From NCBI GenBank assembly GCA_016715425.1, contig JADKAC010000001.1, positions 1-64,000 of the forward strand: a stretch of 64,000 bases of DNA, in the 5' to 3' direction. Made by a program: the position numbers and the translations under genes. Under the pieces are notes generated by a model, which saw only the letters and a program-made list of their open reading frames with translations, was not told the origin of the DNA and made no database searches. The stretch is from Bacteroidota bacterium (lineage in GTDB: Bacteria > Bacteroidota > Bacteroidia > Chitinophagales > BACL12). Below, in pieces: positions 35,577 to 45,938 of this stretch. Position 1 is the first letter of the stretch. Every line of letters starts with the position of its first letter.

Positions 35577-37403
35577 TTAATTTATTATTTCTTTTTCGCT
35601 GAATTGCAGTTTTAATAAGTTACTGAAAATTCCGTCTTCAATTTTTGATAGCATGTCAAATGTACCTTCTTCTTTTATTGCACCATTTTCCAACACAAAT
35701 ATTCTGTCCACATTACGAATAGTACTCAAGCGATGCGCTATAATAATTGTTGTGCGATTCTCCATTAAAATTTCTAAAGCATCTTGCACTAATTTTTCAC
35801 TCTCCGCATCTAAGCTACTTGTTGCTTCATCTAAAATTAATATTGCAGGGTCTTTTAAAATTGCTCTTGCTATGGCAATACGTTGCCGTTGTCCACCAGA
35901 TAATTTTACACCACGTTCACCAACTATTGTTTCTAATTGTTCCGGAAATCTTGAAATAAATTCCCAGGCATTTGCTTTCTTCGAAGCTTCCATTATTTCT
36001 TGTTCATTTGCATCCGGTTTTCCGTAAGCAATATTTTCTTTAATAGTGCCTCCAAATAAAATTACTTCCTGCGGAACGATAGCCATATTATTCCGCAACT
36101 CTTTTAATGTATAAGTATTTGCATTTTTTCCATCCATAATTAATGCACCTTCTGCGGGTTCATAAAATCGTAAAATCAATTGCGCAATTGTAGATTTTCC
36201 TGCGCCGCTTGGTCCGGCCAAAGCAACTTTTTCTCCGGGTGCAATTTGAATATTAATATCTTGTAATACACGGATATCTTTTCTTGTGGGATAAGTAAAT
36301 GCTACATTTTTAAATTGAATAGAACCTTGCAATTTTGTTTTAGGTGTATCACTATCCAAAGTAATTTCTCCTTCTTCTTCAATGATTTCAAATATGCGTT
36401 CAGTAGCACCGACCGTTTTTTGAAGACGACCATACATTTCTCCAAGTCCACCAACAGCGCCACCAATAAATCCGGTATAGAGCATGAATGCAGTGAGTGT
36501 GCCGGCTGTAATTTCACCATCTTTCATTAACAGAGTTCCATACCATAACACCAATACAAATCCACCAAATAAACCGAGAATTAAAAAGGTGGTAAATGCA
36601 CCACGATTCATCGCACCTTTTATTCCTGTTTCAACAACACGTTCTAAAAAACCTTTGTAGCGTTTCGATTCATAATTCTCGTTGCTGAATGCTTTTACAG
36701 TAAAAATATTTTGTAATGTTTCTTCCACCGCCACATTGGATTCAGCTAATGCATCTTGCCTTTTTTTAGAAATGGTGCGAATATATTTTCCATATAATAC
36801 TGCAAGAATAATTAATACAGGAAAAGTAGAAATCATCAATAAGGTCAACTTTGGAGAAATAAAAAATATAAATCCTAATCCAAAAATTATTGTAACAATT
36901 TGACGCACAAATTCAGGAAGAGTTGAACTCAACATATCTTGCAATTGATCTACATCATTAGTACTGCGACTTGTTAATTCACCCACACGATGTTCTTCAA
37001 AAAAAGGAATGGAAAGCGTAATCAATTTATTGTACAAACTCGTGCGTACATCCGCCATACTTTTCTCAGAAACAATTGCAAATAAATACACACGGAAATA
37101 AGAAACAGCTGATTGAAAAATTAAAATACCCACTAGAATAAGTGCAATCGCATTGGTGTTAGAATAAATACTTTCAGGTGCATTTGAGGAGGAAGTATCA
37201 ATCAGTTTCCCCATAAAAAAAGGAAATGACATTGTGGTAAAACTGCTGAGCAATAAGGCGACAATTCCAATATAAAATTTTGTTTTATAAGGACGCAAGT
37301 AAGAGAAGATTCTCATTATAGAACGCATACCTTGCATGGTGATACGCTTCTTATCTTTTTGCTCTACCGGTCCCCATAAATTATTTCCAGAAGGCTGTGC
37401 CAT
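35577..37403 (-). CDS. ABC exporter, MsbA-like half transporter
   Basis: 608-residue membrane-ATPase fusion, acting as a homodimer in the inner membrane. Residues about 30-330 form the six-helix domain; the ATPase has Walker A GPSGAGKST (about residue 400), signature LSGGQRQRIAIARA, Walker B ILILDEATSSLD and the H-loop AHRLST. Substrate may be lipid or drug; MsbA-like function is possible but not shown by sequence. Followed by the GlsB-like gene in the same direction. Confidence 0.9.
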   Translation of the reverse strand: MAQPSGNNLWGPVEQKDKKRITMQGMRSIMRIFSYLRPYKTKFYIGIVALLLSSFTTMSFPFFMGKLIDTSSSNAPESIYSNTNAIALILVGILIFQSAVSYFRVYLFAIVSEKSMADVRTSLYNKLITLSIPFFEEHRVGELTSRSTNDVDQLQDMLSSTLPEFVRQIVTIIFGLGFIFFISPKLTLLMISTFPVLIILAVLYGKYIRTISKKRQDALAESNVAVEETLQNIFTVKAFSNENYESKRYKGFLERVVETGIKGAMNRGAFTTFLILGLFGGFVLVLWYGTLLMKDGEITAGTLTAFMLYTGFIGGAVGGLGEMYGRLQKTVGATERIFEIIEEEGEITLDSDTPKTKLQGSIQFKNVAFTYPTRKDIRVLQDINIQIAPGEKVALAGPSGAGKSTIAQLILRFYEPAEGALIMDGKNANTYTLKELRNNMAIVPQEVILFGGTIKENIAYGKPDANEQEIMEASKKANAWEFISRFPEQLETIVGERGVKLSGGQRQRIAIARAILKDPAILILDEATSSLDAESEKLVQDALEILMENRTTIIIAHRLSTIRNVDRIFVLENGAIKEEGTFDMLSKIEDGIFSNLLKLQFSEKEIIN

Positions 37404-37575
37404 AGTGTGCGCAAAGGTAGTTTGAAATCAATTGGAAACCTTAGAATAATTAAGAATATGAATTGATTTAGTTTATAAAAAATAAATATGTAAGCATGAT
37501 AAAAAGAATATTCAAAGGCAGTCCAACATTTTTGTTTTATTAAATGTTATATTGGATGAAAATATATTCATCAAA

Positions 37576-38334
37576 ATGAAAAAGATTAACGCCTTATTTA
37601 TAATTGTGATTGCAGCAATATTATTTAGTTGCAATACAAATGATTCAGGAAATAAATTGCAAGAGAATGCACAATCCAATGCTGAAAAAACAATGGATAC
37701 TTTAACTGCGCATCTAAAACCATTTAATGCCGAGCTACCTACTATTGGCCTTCTAATTTATAATGGCGTTTTACAGACAGAGTTTACAGCAACATCGGAT
37801 GTATTTGCAAAACCCGACGGACCTGAAGGAAAACCATTATTTAATGTAATAACAATTGCAGAAACTGCAGATCCGATTGTTACCGAAGAAGGATTGAGAA
37901 TTATTCCTGATTATACTTTTGAAAACTGCCCGAAATTAAAAGCACTATTTATTCCGAGTGCTTATGATATGTATTCGCAAGTGCACAATGAAAAAATATT
38001 GAATTTCATCAGAGAGAAAAATAAGGAAACAAAATATACGGTAAGTAATTGTGCAGGTGCGCAGCTTGTTGGTGCTTCAGGAATTGCAGATGGCAAAAAA
38101 ATAGTAACCTATGTTGGAGGTGGTAAACAATTACAAATAGAATATCCGAAATTAATTGTGCAAGATGATAGTTTGATTTCTTTTGTTGAAGATGGAAAAT
38201 TCAGTTCTTCAAATGGCAATCTTACCAGTTATATAAGTGCTTTGAATTTGTTAGAGAAAATGACAAGTGATGAACATAGAAAATTTGTTGAATCCTATTT
38301 ATATCTTGATCGTCTTCAGGATTGGAAAAAATAA
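37576..38334 (+). CDS. DJ-1/PfpI family lipoprotein
   Basis: 252 residues from the ATG at 37576 (MKKINALFIIVIAAILFSC), with a lipobox (LFSC) followed by an Asn/Ser-rich linker and a DJ-1/PfpI-like domain. The putative nucleophile is in VSNCAGAQLV (cysteine about residue 165), and SSNGNLTSYISALNLLE is the usual C-terminal helix. An eight-codon upstream extension (MDENIFIK) is less likely because it would bury the lipoprotein signal. Envelope-anchored members are uncommon compared with cytoplasmic ones; the substrate is unknown. Confidence 0.78.
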   Translation: MKKINALFIIVIAAILFSCNTNDSGNKLQENAQSNAEKTMDTLTAHLKPFNAELPTIGLLIYNGVLQTEFTATSDVFAKPDGPEGKPLFNVITIAETADPIVTEEGLRIIPDYTFENCPKLKALFIPSAYDMYSQVHNEKILNFIREKNKETKYTVSNCAGAQLVGASGIADGKKIVTYVGGGKQLQIEYPKLIVQDDSLISFVEDGKFSSSNGNLTSYISALNLLEKMTSDEHRKFVESYLYLDRLQDWKK

Positions 38335-38413
38335 GTATGCTATTACACATTTATTTTTGTTCGCATAAGGGATATTAATTTCAATTACCCAAAACATTTA
38401 ATTATAAAATAAG

Positions 38414-38824
38414 ATGATTCAACATTTTAAAATACAACTTCCACGGTTTAAAAGAGGATTTCATATAATTGATAATCATATTTTAAATGCCTTACCCAAT
38501 TTACCCGCCACGGCTTTACTGCAAATTTTTATTCAGCATACATCAGCGGCAATAACAATTAATGAAAATGCAGACGCAACCGTTCGAATTGATTTTGAAA
38601 CTGTGTTTAATAAATTAGTCCCTGAAGGAATGCCGTATTACAAACATGATATGGAAGGCGATGATGATATGCCGGCACATATTAAAGCTGCTCTTATTGG
38701 AAATAATATTTCAATTCCCATTTCAAATGGTAAACTTAATTTGGGAACATGGCAAGGAATATATTTATGTGAATTCCGAAATCATGCTCAAGGTAGAAAT
38801 CTGATTATTACCATTTTAAGTTAG
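38414..38824 (+). CDS. YjbQ/UPF0047 family protein
   Basis: 136 residues, full length for the family, with the signature HTSAAITINENAD (about residue 44), a conserved MPAHIKA and NLGTWQGIYLCEFR. Database names call members secondary thiamine-phosphate synthase because E. coli YjbQ has weak activity of that kind; the main role is unclear. Cytoplasmic, single gene with a leader of about 80 bases. Confidence 0.88.
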   Translation: MIQHFKIQLPRFKRGFHIIDNHILNALPNLPATALLQIFIQHTSAAITINENADATVRIDFETVFNKLVPEGMPYYKHDMEGDDDMPAHIKAALIGNNISIPISNGKLNLGTWQGIYLCEFRNHAQGRNLIITILS

Positions 38825-38832
38825 TATGTAAT

Positions 38833-38862
38833 AAAATAAAAAAACCCCGAATCAATCGGGGC
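38833..38862 (-). terminator. Terminator of the LysM gene
   Basis: Read on the minus strand: GCCCCGA, short loop, TCGGGG, then a run of seven T. It lies 35 bases downstream of the minus-strand LysM stop; on the plus strand it lacks a T-tract. Confidence 0.8.
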
Positions 38863-38896
38863 TTCTGAACCTAATTTATGAAACAATTGAACCTAA

Positions 38897-39820
38897 TTAC
38901 TTTTTCACTTCCTCTCGTGCTTCGTAATGTGAAATTTCAGAAACGAAACGTGCATCCAGTACATTGAGCTGTTCGGCTGCACCTGCCGAGAGTTTTATTA
39001 ATGTTTTGTCACTTACCTCGGTATCAGATAATGTGCCAATCACTTTTGCATAAATCTCCCGATTATTCATCAGATTCCGCACCTTCACAATAGAACCAAT
39101 AGGGGCTTCATTGTTCAACGCATAATATCTGCCATTGGTGATTTGCATGTCTGCACTGCCATCGATCCAAGTGGCAACACCTTTTTCACTTACAGTAACC
39201 ATATCCATAAACTGATATTCCGCATACTGTTGTGCAAAGGATTTATTCTTGTCAGGCTTGGAATACACTATTTCCGGCTCCGATTTAATTTCTGTTAAAG
39301 TTTCTGTGGTATTATTTGTTTCCTCTTTTGCAATAATCAATTGGGAATTTTCTTCCACAAGTGTGTAGTCTTTTTGAACACTTGCACTTGGTTGTTGCGG
39401 AATTGTAAGTACCTGACCAATTTTAATCGCATTGTCTTTTATTTCAGGATTAAGCTTTTGTAATTCTGATACTTCAGTGGAATATTGCTTGGAAATGCTA
39501 TACACTGTTTCTCCTTTAGCCACAATATGAAAACTGCTGTTTGCTGATTTAGTAGAAGTGGTGTAAGTATTTATTTGAGGAATTAATATTTCCTGTCCGA
39601 GTTTAATGGCATTCATATCTACTCCGGGATTGGCTTCTGTAATGCTTTGAAAGCTTACGTTATACTTGCGACTAATAGCATATACAGTTTCCCCCGCACT
39701 TAATTGATACACGATAAATGATTGCCCTGAAATATTCTTTACACCCACTGAATCTATGGGTGCAGCCATCAGGCTCCATGCCCAAACAACTAATAATATC
39801 AATAGGCAAATTCTTTTCAT
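38897..39820 (-). CDS. LysM-repeat protein with RlpA-like C-terminus
   Basis: 307 residues from the ATG at 39820 (MKRICLLILLVVWAWSLM), a signal peptide followed by two LysM peptidoglycan-binding repeats (about 35-80, YQLSAGETVYAISRKYNVS; and 100-145, HIVAKGETVYSISKQYS). After a Thr/Glu-rich linker the C-terminal 100 residues resemble a double-psi beta-barrel (GRYYALNNEAPIGSIVKVRN ... DARFVSEISHYE). Likely periplasmic cell-wall binding; a lytic activity is not shown. A nine-codon upstream extension is rejected since it precedes the signal. Confidence 0.83.
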   Translation of the reverse strand: MKRICLLILLVVWAWSLMAAPIDSVGVKNISGQSFIVYQLSAGETVYAISRKYNVSFQSITEANPGVDMNAIKLGQEILIPQINTYTTSTKSANSSFHIVAKGETVYSISKQYSTEVSELQKLNPEIKDNAIKIGQVLTIPQQPSASVQKDYTLVEENSQLIIAKEETNNTTETLTEIKSEPEIVYSKPDKNKSFAQQYAEYQFMDMVTVSEKGVATWIDGSADMQITNGRYYALNNEAPIGSIVKVRNLMNNREIYAKVIGTLSDTEVSDKTLIKLSAGAAEQLNVLDARFVSEISHYEAREEVKK

Positions 39821-39921
39821 ATTTTTGTTTTGCAGTAAAACTTCCATAAGTGAAACTTGGGTTTAAGGGTTTTTATTGCTTATACACATTTTATTCACAA
39901 GCAAAAATAGAGGTTGAGGTT

Positions 39922-41298
39922 ATGCATAAATACTTTGCACGTAAGGGTTTTTACAGTTTTTTTGTGGGGTTTATATTATTGTGGACAGTTGTCTCCGCTT
40001 TAAGCAGTGTGGATAATAGCGAACAAAAGAAGGTTTTGTATTTTGAAATACATGAAGATATAATGCCTGCTGCCTGGCGCACTGTGAAAAATGCAGTAGA
40101 ACAAGCAGAAGAAATTCAGGCAGATTATATTCTAATCAGTATGGATACTTATGGCGGAATGCTGGATGCTGCTGATAGTATTCGCACGAAATTGCTGGCA
40201 ACCAAAATTCCGGTAATAGTACATGTCACCAACAATGCGGCTTCTGCGGGTGCATTAATAGCAATAGCCTGCGATAGTATTTATATGAATTCGTTTGCAA
40301 AAATTGGTGCTGCTAGTGTGGTTGATCAAAGCGGAAATGTAATGGCGGATAAATATCAGAGTTATATGCGTGGAATGATGCGGGCAACAGCAGAAGCAAA
40401 TAATAGAAATCCGGAAATGGCGGAAGCAATGGTGGGTTCTATTAAAACTATTCCCGGGATTATTGATTCGGGCAAAGTGTTGACATTCACAACTAAGGAA
40501 GCAATTCAATATGGTTTTTGTGAAGCTCAGGCAGAAAATGCGGAAGCTGCACTTGCTGCTGCGGGAATTACAAATTATGAAATGGTGAAATATGAATCCA
40601 CATTCATTGATAAGATGATGGGATTTTTTCTGAATCCTGTGTTGCGGGGTTTATGTATCACTTTTATTTTTCTGGGATTGTATTTTGAATTGCAAACACC
40701 CGGTATTGGTTTTCCTTTAGTGATTGCAATTGTTGCTGCACTATTATATTTCGCACCATTATATTTTGAAGGACTTGCACAAAACTGGGAGATACTATTA
40801 TTTGTCGTCGGATTGATTTTACTTGCTCTTGAAATTTTTGTAATCCCAGGCTTTGGAATTGCCGGAATTTCAGGAATTGCATTTATCGTTACAGGATTGC
40901 TTTTAAGTATGCTGCAAAATCGAGGATTCAATTTTGATTTTACCGGCACAGGCGCAATTGCAGAATCTTTTAGTATCGTTATTGCGGCAATAATATTTAC
41001 ACTAATAGTTATTATCGGATTTTTTGGTCGCTTTCTCAACTCAGGATTATTTAAAAAAATATCCTTGCAAACAAGTGAAATGAGTGATGAAGGTTATCAC
41101 ACAAATATTTTAATATTACCCGCCTTCGTGGGAAAAACTGGAATTGCTGTTACTGATTTGCGACCTGCAGGAAAAATTGAAATTGAAGGTGAATGGATTG
41201 ACGGACAAACAGAAGGCGATTATATTTCCAAAGGAGATCACGTGAAAGTGATTGCTGCTAAAAACAGTTTTGTTGTTGTTAGAAAAATTAAATTTTAA
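39922..41298 (+). CDS. NfeD family membrane-bound serine protease
   Basis: 458 residues from ATG 39922 (MHKYFARKGF), giving one N-terminal helix, a ClpP/SppA-like periplasmic domain with the serine in NNAASAGALIAIACD (about residue 103) and lysine in the following helical part, four membrane helices (about 235-370), and a C-terminal OB-fold (VGKTGIAVTDLRPAGKIEIEG). Family members pair with stomatins in membrane quality control; none is encoded here. An in-frame GTG at 39850 would add 24 residues. The stop TAA directly abuts the kdsB ATG. Confidence 0.87.
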   Translation: MHKYFARKGFYSFFVGFILLWTVVSALSSVDNSEQKKVLYFEIHEDIMPAAWRTVKNAVEQAEEIQADYILISMDTYGGMLDAADSIRTKLLATKIPVIVHVTNNAASAGALIAIACDSIYMNSFAKIGAASVVDQSGNVMADKYQSYMRGMMRATAEANNRNPEMAEAMVGSIKTIPGIIDSGKVLTFTTKEAIQYGFCEAQAENAEAALAAAGITNYEMVKYESTFIDKMMGFFLNPVLRGLCITFIFLGLYFELQTPGIGFPLVIAIVAALLYFAPLYFEGLAQNWEILLFVVGLILLALEIFVIPGFGIAGISGIAFIVTGLLLSMLQNRGFNFDFTGTGAIAESFSIVIAAIIFTLIVIIGFFGRFLNSGLFKKISLQTSEMSDEGYHTNILILPAFVGKTGIAVTDLRPAGKIEIEGEWIDGQTEGDYISKGDHVKVIAAKNSFVVVRKIKF

Positions 41299-42051
41299 AT
41301 GAAAGTATTAGCAATAATTCCGGCAAGATATGCAAGCACTCGTTTCCCCGGAAAACCTTTGGCAATGATTGGCGATACAAGTATGATAATGCGGGTTTAT
41401 TATCAAGTGAAAAAAGTAAAACAACTACATGAAGTAATTGTAGCCACCGATGATAAACGTATTTATGATCATGTGAAAATGCATAAAGGAAATGTGATAA
41501 TGACTTCTGCAAAACATCATAGCGGAACTGAGAGATGTGGTGAAGTAATGCGCAAGCTTAAAAAAAATTTTGATGTAGTTATTAATGTTCAGGGTGATGA
41601 GCCTTTTATTGAACCACAACAAATACGTTCAATTATTAAAGCATTCACCGATTCAGATATTGATATTGCAACTCTTTCTTTTCGCATTACAAATGCAGAA
41701 GAAATTTTTAATCCGAATGTGGTGAAAGTGGTTTGCAATAAACAAAAAGATGCTATGTATTTTTCACGCAATCCTATTCCTTATTTCCGCAGTGGAAAAG
41801 AAATTGCAGAACCGGTGAAATGGTTAGAAGCGTTTCCTTTTCAAAAACACATTGGGATCTATGGATACAAATCCAAAACATTAAAAAAAATTATTCAACT
41901 CTCGCCGGTTAAACTGGAAAAAACAGAATCGCTGGAACAATTGCGATGGCTGCATCATGGCTATAAAGTGCGGGTAATAAATACTGCTTTTGAAAGTGTC
42001 GGAATTGATACACCGGATGACTTTGAAAACGCATTACTCCGAATACAATAA
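41299..42051 (+). CDS. kdsB: 3-deoxy-manno-octulosonate cytidylyltransferase
   Basis: Makes CMP-Kdo for lipopolysaccharide core assembly. 250 residues with the nucleotide-binding start IIPARYASTRFPGKPL, VNVQGDEPFI (about residue 96) and AVGIDTP-type end (SVGIDTPDDFENA). Zero spacing from the nfeD-like stop suggests co-transcription. Indicates a normal Gram-negative outer membrane. Confidence 0.95.
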   Translation: MKVLAIIPARYASTRFPGKPLAMIGDTSMIMRVYYQVKKVKQLHEVIVATDDKRIYDHVKMHKGNVIMTSAKHHSGTERCGEVMRKLKKNFDVVINVQGDEPFIEPQQIRSIIKAFTDSDIDIATLSFRITNAEEIFNPNVVKVVCNKQKDAMYFSRNPIPYFRSGKEIAEPVKWLEAFPFQKHIGIYGYKSKTLKKIIQLSPVKLEKTESLEQLRWLHHGYKVRVINTAFESVGIDTPDDFENALLRIQ

Positions 42052-42168
42052 TTCTATTTTCTGAAAATACAAATTCCAATTTGCACAAATTGTTGAAATA
42101 CAATTACGCTATTTTATTACTGACCTTCAAAATTTGTTCTACCTTTAAAACCCGTAACATTTCAAACT

Positions 42169-43836
42169 ATGAAATCAAATTGTAAGTACATTTTCGTTAC
42201 GGGTGGCGTAACTTCTTCCTTAGGCAAAGGCATCTTTTCCGCATCATTAGCAAGACTTCTGCAAGGCCACGGACTCCGTGTTACCATTCAGAAATTCGAT
42301 CCTTATATCAATGTGGACCCGGGAACATTAAATCCGTATGAACACGGCGAATGTTACGTTACCGATGATGGTGCTGAAACAGATTTAGATCTTGGACATT
42401 ATGAAAGATTTCTGGGTGTGGAAACATCACAAGCAAATAATGTTACTACAGGTGCAGTATATCAAACTGTAATTAATCGAGAACGTGCAGGAGATTATCT
42501 CGGTAAAACTGTGCAGGTAATTCCACATATTACCGACGAGATTCAACGTCGTATGTTGTTGTTGGGTGAAAGTGATAAGTACGATATTGTAATTACTGAA
42601 ATTGGAGGTACTGTTGGTGATATTGAATCACTTCCTTACATAGAAGCAGTGCGTCAATTGAAATGGAAATTAGGCCATACTCGTTGCATAATTATTCACC
42701 TTACATTAATTCCGTTTTTAGCATCGGCAGGAGAATTAAAAACAAAACCAACACAACACTCAGTTAAATTATTATTAGAATCCGGAATACAAGCAGATAT
42801 ACTTGTATGCAGAACAGAACATCCGCTTACAAAAGAATTGCGCAGAAAACTCGCCTTGTTTTGTAACGTAAATATCAATGCAGTAATAGAAGCTATTGAT
42901 GTGAAAACTATTTATGATGTACCTCTGAGTTTGTTGAAAGAAAATCTGGATGATATTGTTTTGGCAAAATTAAAATTGCCGCATCATGGCGAGCCGGATT
43001 TAACTACATGGAAAGAATTTTTAAGTCGTTTAAAAAATCCAACGAAAACAGTAAAAATTGCTTTAGTTGGAAAGTATGTGGAATTGCAGGATGCGTATAA
43101 ATCTATATTAGAATCTTTTATTCATGCAGGTGCAGAAAATGAATGTAAAATAGAGGTGAGTTACATCCAATCAGAATTTATTACACCGGAAAATGTGCAA
43201 GAAAAAATCGGTGATATGGATGGAATTTTGGTAGCACCCGGATTTGGTGAAAGAGGTATTGAAGGGAAAATTACCGCCATTCAATTTGTACGTGAAAATA
43301 ATATTCCTTTCTTTGGTATATGTCTCGGTATGCAGTGTTGTGTAGTTGAATTTGCACGCAATGTGTTGAAAATGGAGGATGCGCATTCCACTGAAATGAA
43401 TGCGAAAACAAAATATCCGGTGATTGATAAAATGGAAGAACAAAAGGAAGTGGTGGATATGGGTGGTACGATGCGTCTCGGTGCTTATGATTGCAAAATA
43501 TTTAAAAAGACACATGCGTATGAAGCTTATAAATCTCAATCCATAAGTGAACGCCATCGCCATCGCTACGAATTCAATAATACTTATCTGAAAGATTTTG
43601 AAGCGGCAGGAATGATGGCAACGGGTTTAAATCCACAACAGAATTTAATTGAAATTGTAGAATTAAAAAATCATCCTTGGTTTGTAGGTGTGCAGTTTCA
43701 TCCTGAATTAAAAAGCAAAGTGGAGCAGCCGCATCCGTTGTTTGTTGAATTTGTAAAGGCAGCTATCCAACATAAAGAAAATCCACAATCTGCGGATTTA
43801 ATTACTTCAAAACACAGAGCAAAACTGCAAGCATAG
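42169..43836 (+). CDS. pyrG: CTP synthase
   Basis: ATP- and glutamine-dependent amination of UTP to CTP. 555 residues: synthetase domain with FVTGGVTSSLGKGI (residues 9-22) and EIGGTVGDIESLP, then a class I glutamine amidotransferase domain with the oxyanion/nucleophile region PFFGICLGMQCC (cysteine about 384) and the His-Glu pair in QFHPELKSK. Neighbour of kdsB, whose substrate is CTP, but 117 bases apart. Confidence 0.97.
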   Translation: MKSNCKYIFVTGGVTSSLGKGIFSASLARLLQGHGLRVTIQKFDPYINVDPGTLNPYEHGECYVTDDGAETDLDLGHYERFLGVETSQANNVTTGAVYQTVINRERAGDYLGKTVQVIPHITDEIQRRMLLLGESDKYDIVITEIGGTVGDIESLPYIEAVRQLKWKLGHTRCIIIHLTLIPFLASAGELKTKPTQHSVKLLLESGIQADILVCRTEHPLTKELRRKLALFCNVNINAVIEAIDVKTIYDVPLSLLKENLDDIVLAKLKLPHHGEPDLTTWKEFLSRLKNPTKTVKIALVGKYVELQDAYKSILESFIHAGAENECKIEVSYIQSEFITPENVQEKIGDMDGILVAPGFGERGIEGKITAIQFVRENNIPFFGICLGMQCCVVEFARNVLKMEDAHSTEMNAKTKYPVIDKMEEQKEVVDMGGTMRLGAYDCKIFKKTHAYEAYKSQSISERHRHRYEFNNTYLKDFEAAGMMATGLNPQQNLIEIVELKNHPWFVGVQFHPELKSKVEQPHPLFVEFVKAAIQHKENPQSADLITSKHRAKLQA

Positions 43837-43837
43837 C

Positions 43838-43873
43838 TTTGATTAGTGCTTTAGCTAAATCTGTTTAGCTTTG
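43838..43873 (+). promoter_or_regulatory. Promoter of yidC
   Basis: TTTG at 43838-43841 and TAGCTTTG at 43866-43873, spacing 24 bases (slightly long). The yidC ATG follows 10 bases after the box, so the message would have almost no leader. Confidence 0.5.
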
Positions 43874-43883
43874 CGGCTCAAAT

Positions 43884-45803
43884 ATGGATCGTAATACAAT
43901 TATTGGATTTGTGTTGCTCGGCGCATTGTTTATCGGGTATCTCACTATACAAAGTAGAATTTCACAAAAGGCAAGGGTGCAGGAAGTGATGCAACAGGAT
44001 AGTATTCGTGTTGCACAAGAGATGCGCATAGCCGATAGTCTCCAGATTATTAAAAATGAAAGAATTGCCTGGGCAAAAGCGCATGCAGATTCTACAATTA
44101 CTACAGACTCACTTTCTGAAACTGAATTGCTGAACTTGTATGATACATTAAGTACAACGCAACCTGTTATTATTTCCGAAAAAGATACCACTCAAAAATA
44201 TACCGGGCCGTTTGCAGAATCCATGCAAGGTGAAAAAGAATTAATTGTTTTAGAGAATGATAAATTGCAAATCACTTTTGACAATAAAGGTGGTGATATA
44301 GAAAGAGTACAATTGAAGGATTACAAACAATACGATGGCGGTCCTTTGTATTTGGTAAATGGAGAACACAATTATTTTAATTATACTTTTTATTATGACA
44401 ACGATAAATTATTAAATACCGATAGTCTCTATTTTAATGTACTTGAAAATATTCCGGGTAAGTCAATTACGTTTCGTGCAAGCGCAGGTGAAGGAAAATA
44501 TTTTGATCAGATTTATTCCTTCAACGATACAAGTTATTTGGTTGATTATAAAATAAAACTCACCGGTTTTAATAATGTGATTCCTGCAAATCTTGCTTTT
44601 ATGAAACTCAATTGGCAGAATGATATGCAGGAGCAGGAAAAAAATATTAAATACGAGCGACAGTATTCTAAATTTTATTTCAGTTATAAAAACGGCGATT
44701 TAGATTATAAATCCTCGAATGGAAACATAGATTTTGATGCAACAGTAAAATGGTTGAGTTGTCAGCAGCAATTTTTTAATACTACACTCATTGCTAAAAA
44801 TGGTTTTGATAATCAGGGTAACATGAGTATTTACTCTGATGAAGAAGACACAACAGCTTTTGTAAAAAGATGTAATGCTGAATTATTTATCACCTTCAAT
44901 AATCAATCGCAATTTGAAGTACCGATGCAATGGTATTTCGCACCAAACAAATATTCGGAGTTAAAAGAACTTGGTATTGGTCTGGAAGATATTATTCCTA
45001 CAGGCACCAGTATTTTTCGTGTAATAAATCGTTGGGTAGTTATACCATTATTTAATTTCCTCGGTGGATTTTTAAATAATTATGGGTTAATTATTTTCTT
45101 GATGACGCTCATTATTAAAATCGCATTAACTCCACTTACTTATCGCTCCTATTTATCCATGGCAAAAATGCGGGTGTTGCAACCTGAGATTGCAGAGATG
45201 AAAGAAAAGCTGAAAGATGATCAGGCGAAGATGGGGCAAGAGCAATTAAAATTGTTTAGAAAGGCTGGAGTAAATCCATTGGGTGGTTGTATTCCTACTT
45301 TACTTTCTATGCCTATCCTCATTGCCTTATTCCGATTCTTTCCGGGAGCTATTGAATTACGTCAGCAATCATTTTTATGGGCAGATGATTTATCCAGTTA
45401 TGATGATATTATTCATTGGAGTGCCGACATTCCATTTATAGGAAGTCACCTCAGTATTTTTTGTGTACTGATGACGCTCTCTTCCATTTTATATATGCGC
45501 ATGAACATGACGCAAGCATCCGGACTTACAAAAGAAATGCGTTGGGTGCAATATATGATGCCTGTTTTCTTTTTATTCTTCCTGAATAATTCACCAGCCG
45601 GATTAACCTATTATTATTTCGTAAGTAATATGGTAACCTTCGGACAACAATGGGGTATTCGTCGCTTCTTAATAAATGATGAAACCATTCATGCACAAAT
45701 ACAGGAAAACAAAACGAAGCCAGTGAAAAAATCAAAATTTGCACAGCGATTAGAAGATGCAATGAAGCAGCAAGAAGCAATGCGAAAAGGGAAGAAGAAA
45801 TAA
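43884..45803 (+). CDS. yidC: Membrane protein insertase YidC
   Basis: 639 residues. N-terminal helix (TIIGFVLLGALFIGYL), large periplasmic beta domain (about 75-370), then the conserved insertase core of five helices (from about 390: VVIPLFNFLGGFLNNYGLII, split here) with GGCIPTLLSMPILIALFRFF, and a basic C-terminal tail (KKSKFAQRLEDAMKQQEAM). The long periplasmic domain is typical of Bacteroidota. Inserts inner-membrane proteins alone or with SecYEG. Confidence 0.95.
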   Translation: MDRNTIIGFVLLGALFIGYLTIQSRISQKARVQEVMQQDSIRVAQEMRIADSLQIIKNERIAWAKAHADSTITTDSLSETELLNLYDTLSTTQPVIISEKDTTQKYTGPFAESMQGEKELIVLENDKLQITFDNKGGDIERVQLKDYKQYDGGPLYLVNGEHNYFNYTFYYDNDKLLNTDSLYFNVLENIPGKSITFRASAGEGKYFDQIYSFNDTSYLVDYKIKLTGFNNVIPANLAFMKLNWQNDMQEQEKNIKYERQYSKFYFSYKNGDLDYKSSNGNIDFDATVKWLSCQQQFFNTTLIAKNGFDNQGNMSIYSDEEDTTAFVKRCNAELFITFNNQSQFEVPMQWYFAPNKYSELKELGIGLEDIIPTGTSIFRVINRWVVIPLFNFLGGFLNNYGLIIFLMTLIIKIALTPLTYRSYLSMAKMRVLQPEIAEMKEKLKDDQAKMGQEQLKLFRKAGVNPLGGCIPTLLSMPILIALFRFFPGAIELRQQSFLWADDLSSYDDIIHWSADIPFIGSHLSIFCVLMTLSSILYMRMNMTQASGLTKEMRWVQYMMPVFFLFFLNNSPAGLTYYYFVSNMVTFGQQWGIRRFLINDETIHAQIQENKTKPVKKSKFAQRLEDAMKQQEAMRKGKKK

Positions 45804-45938
45804 TTAGTACACTTTAAAAAAATTGTTTTCCATTAACTCATTGTGGGATATTTTACCCATTTAATAATCTAATATTATTACAAAGTATCTTGTAATTATT
45901 AACTACTTTTATTTTTACCTTTATATATAAAAATTACT

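Noticed and set aside
35653..36027. Plus-strand frames opposite the ABC exporter
   Set aside because: Antisense shadows of a well-supported gene.
39850..39921. GTG-initiated extension of the NfeD-like protein
   Set aside because: Adds a segment before the natural N-terminal helix; ATG 39922 is better, though the alternative cannot be fully excluded.
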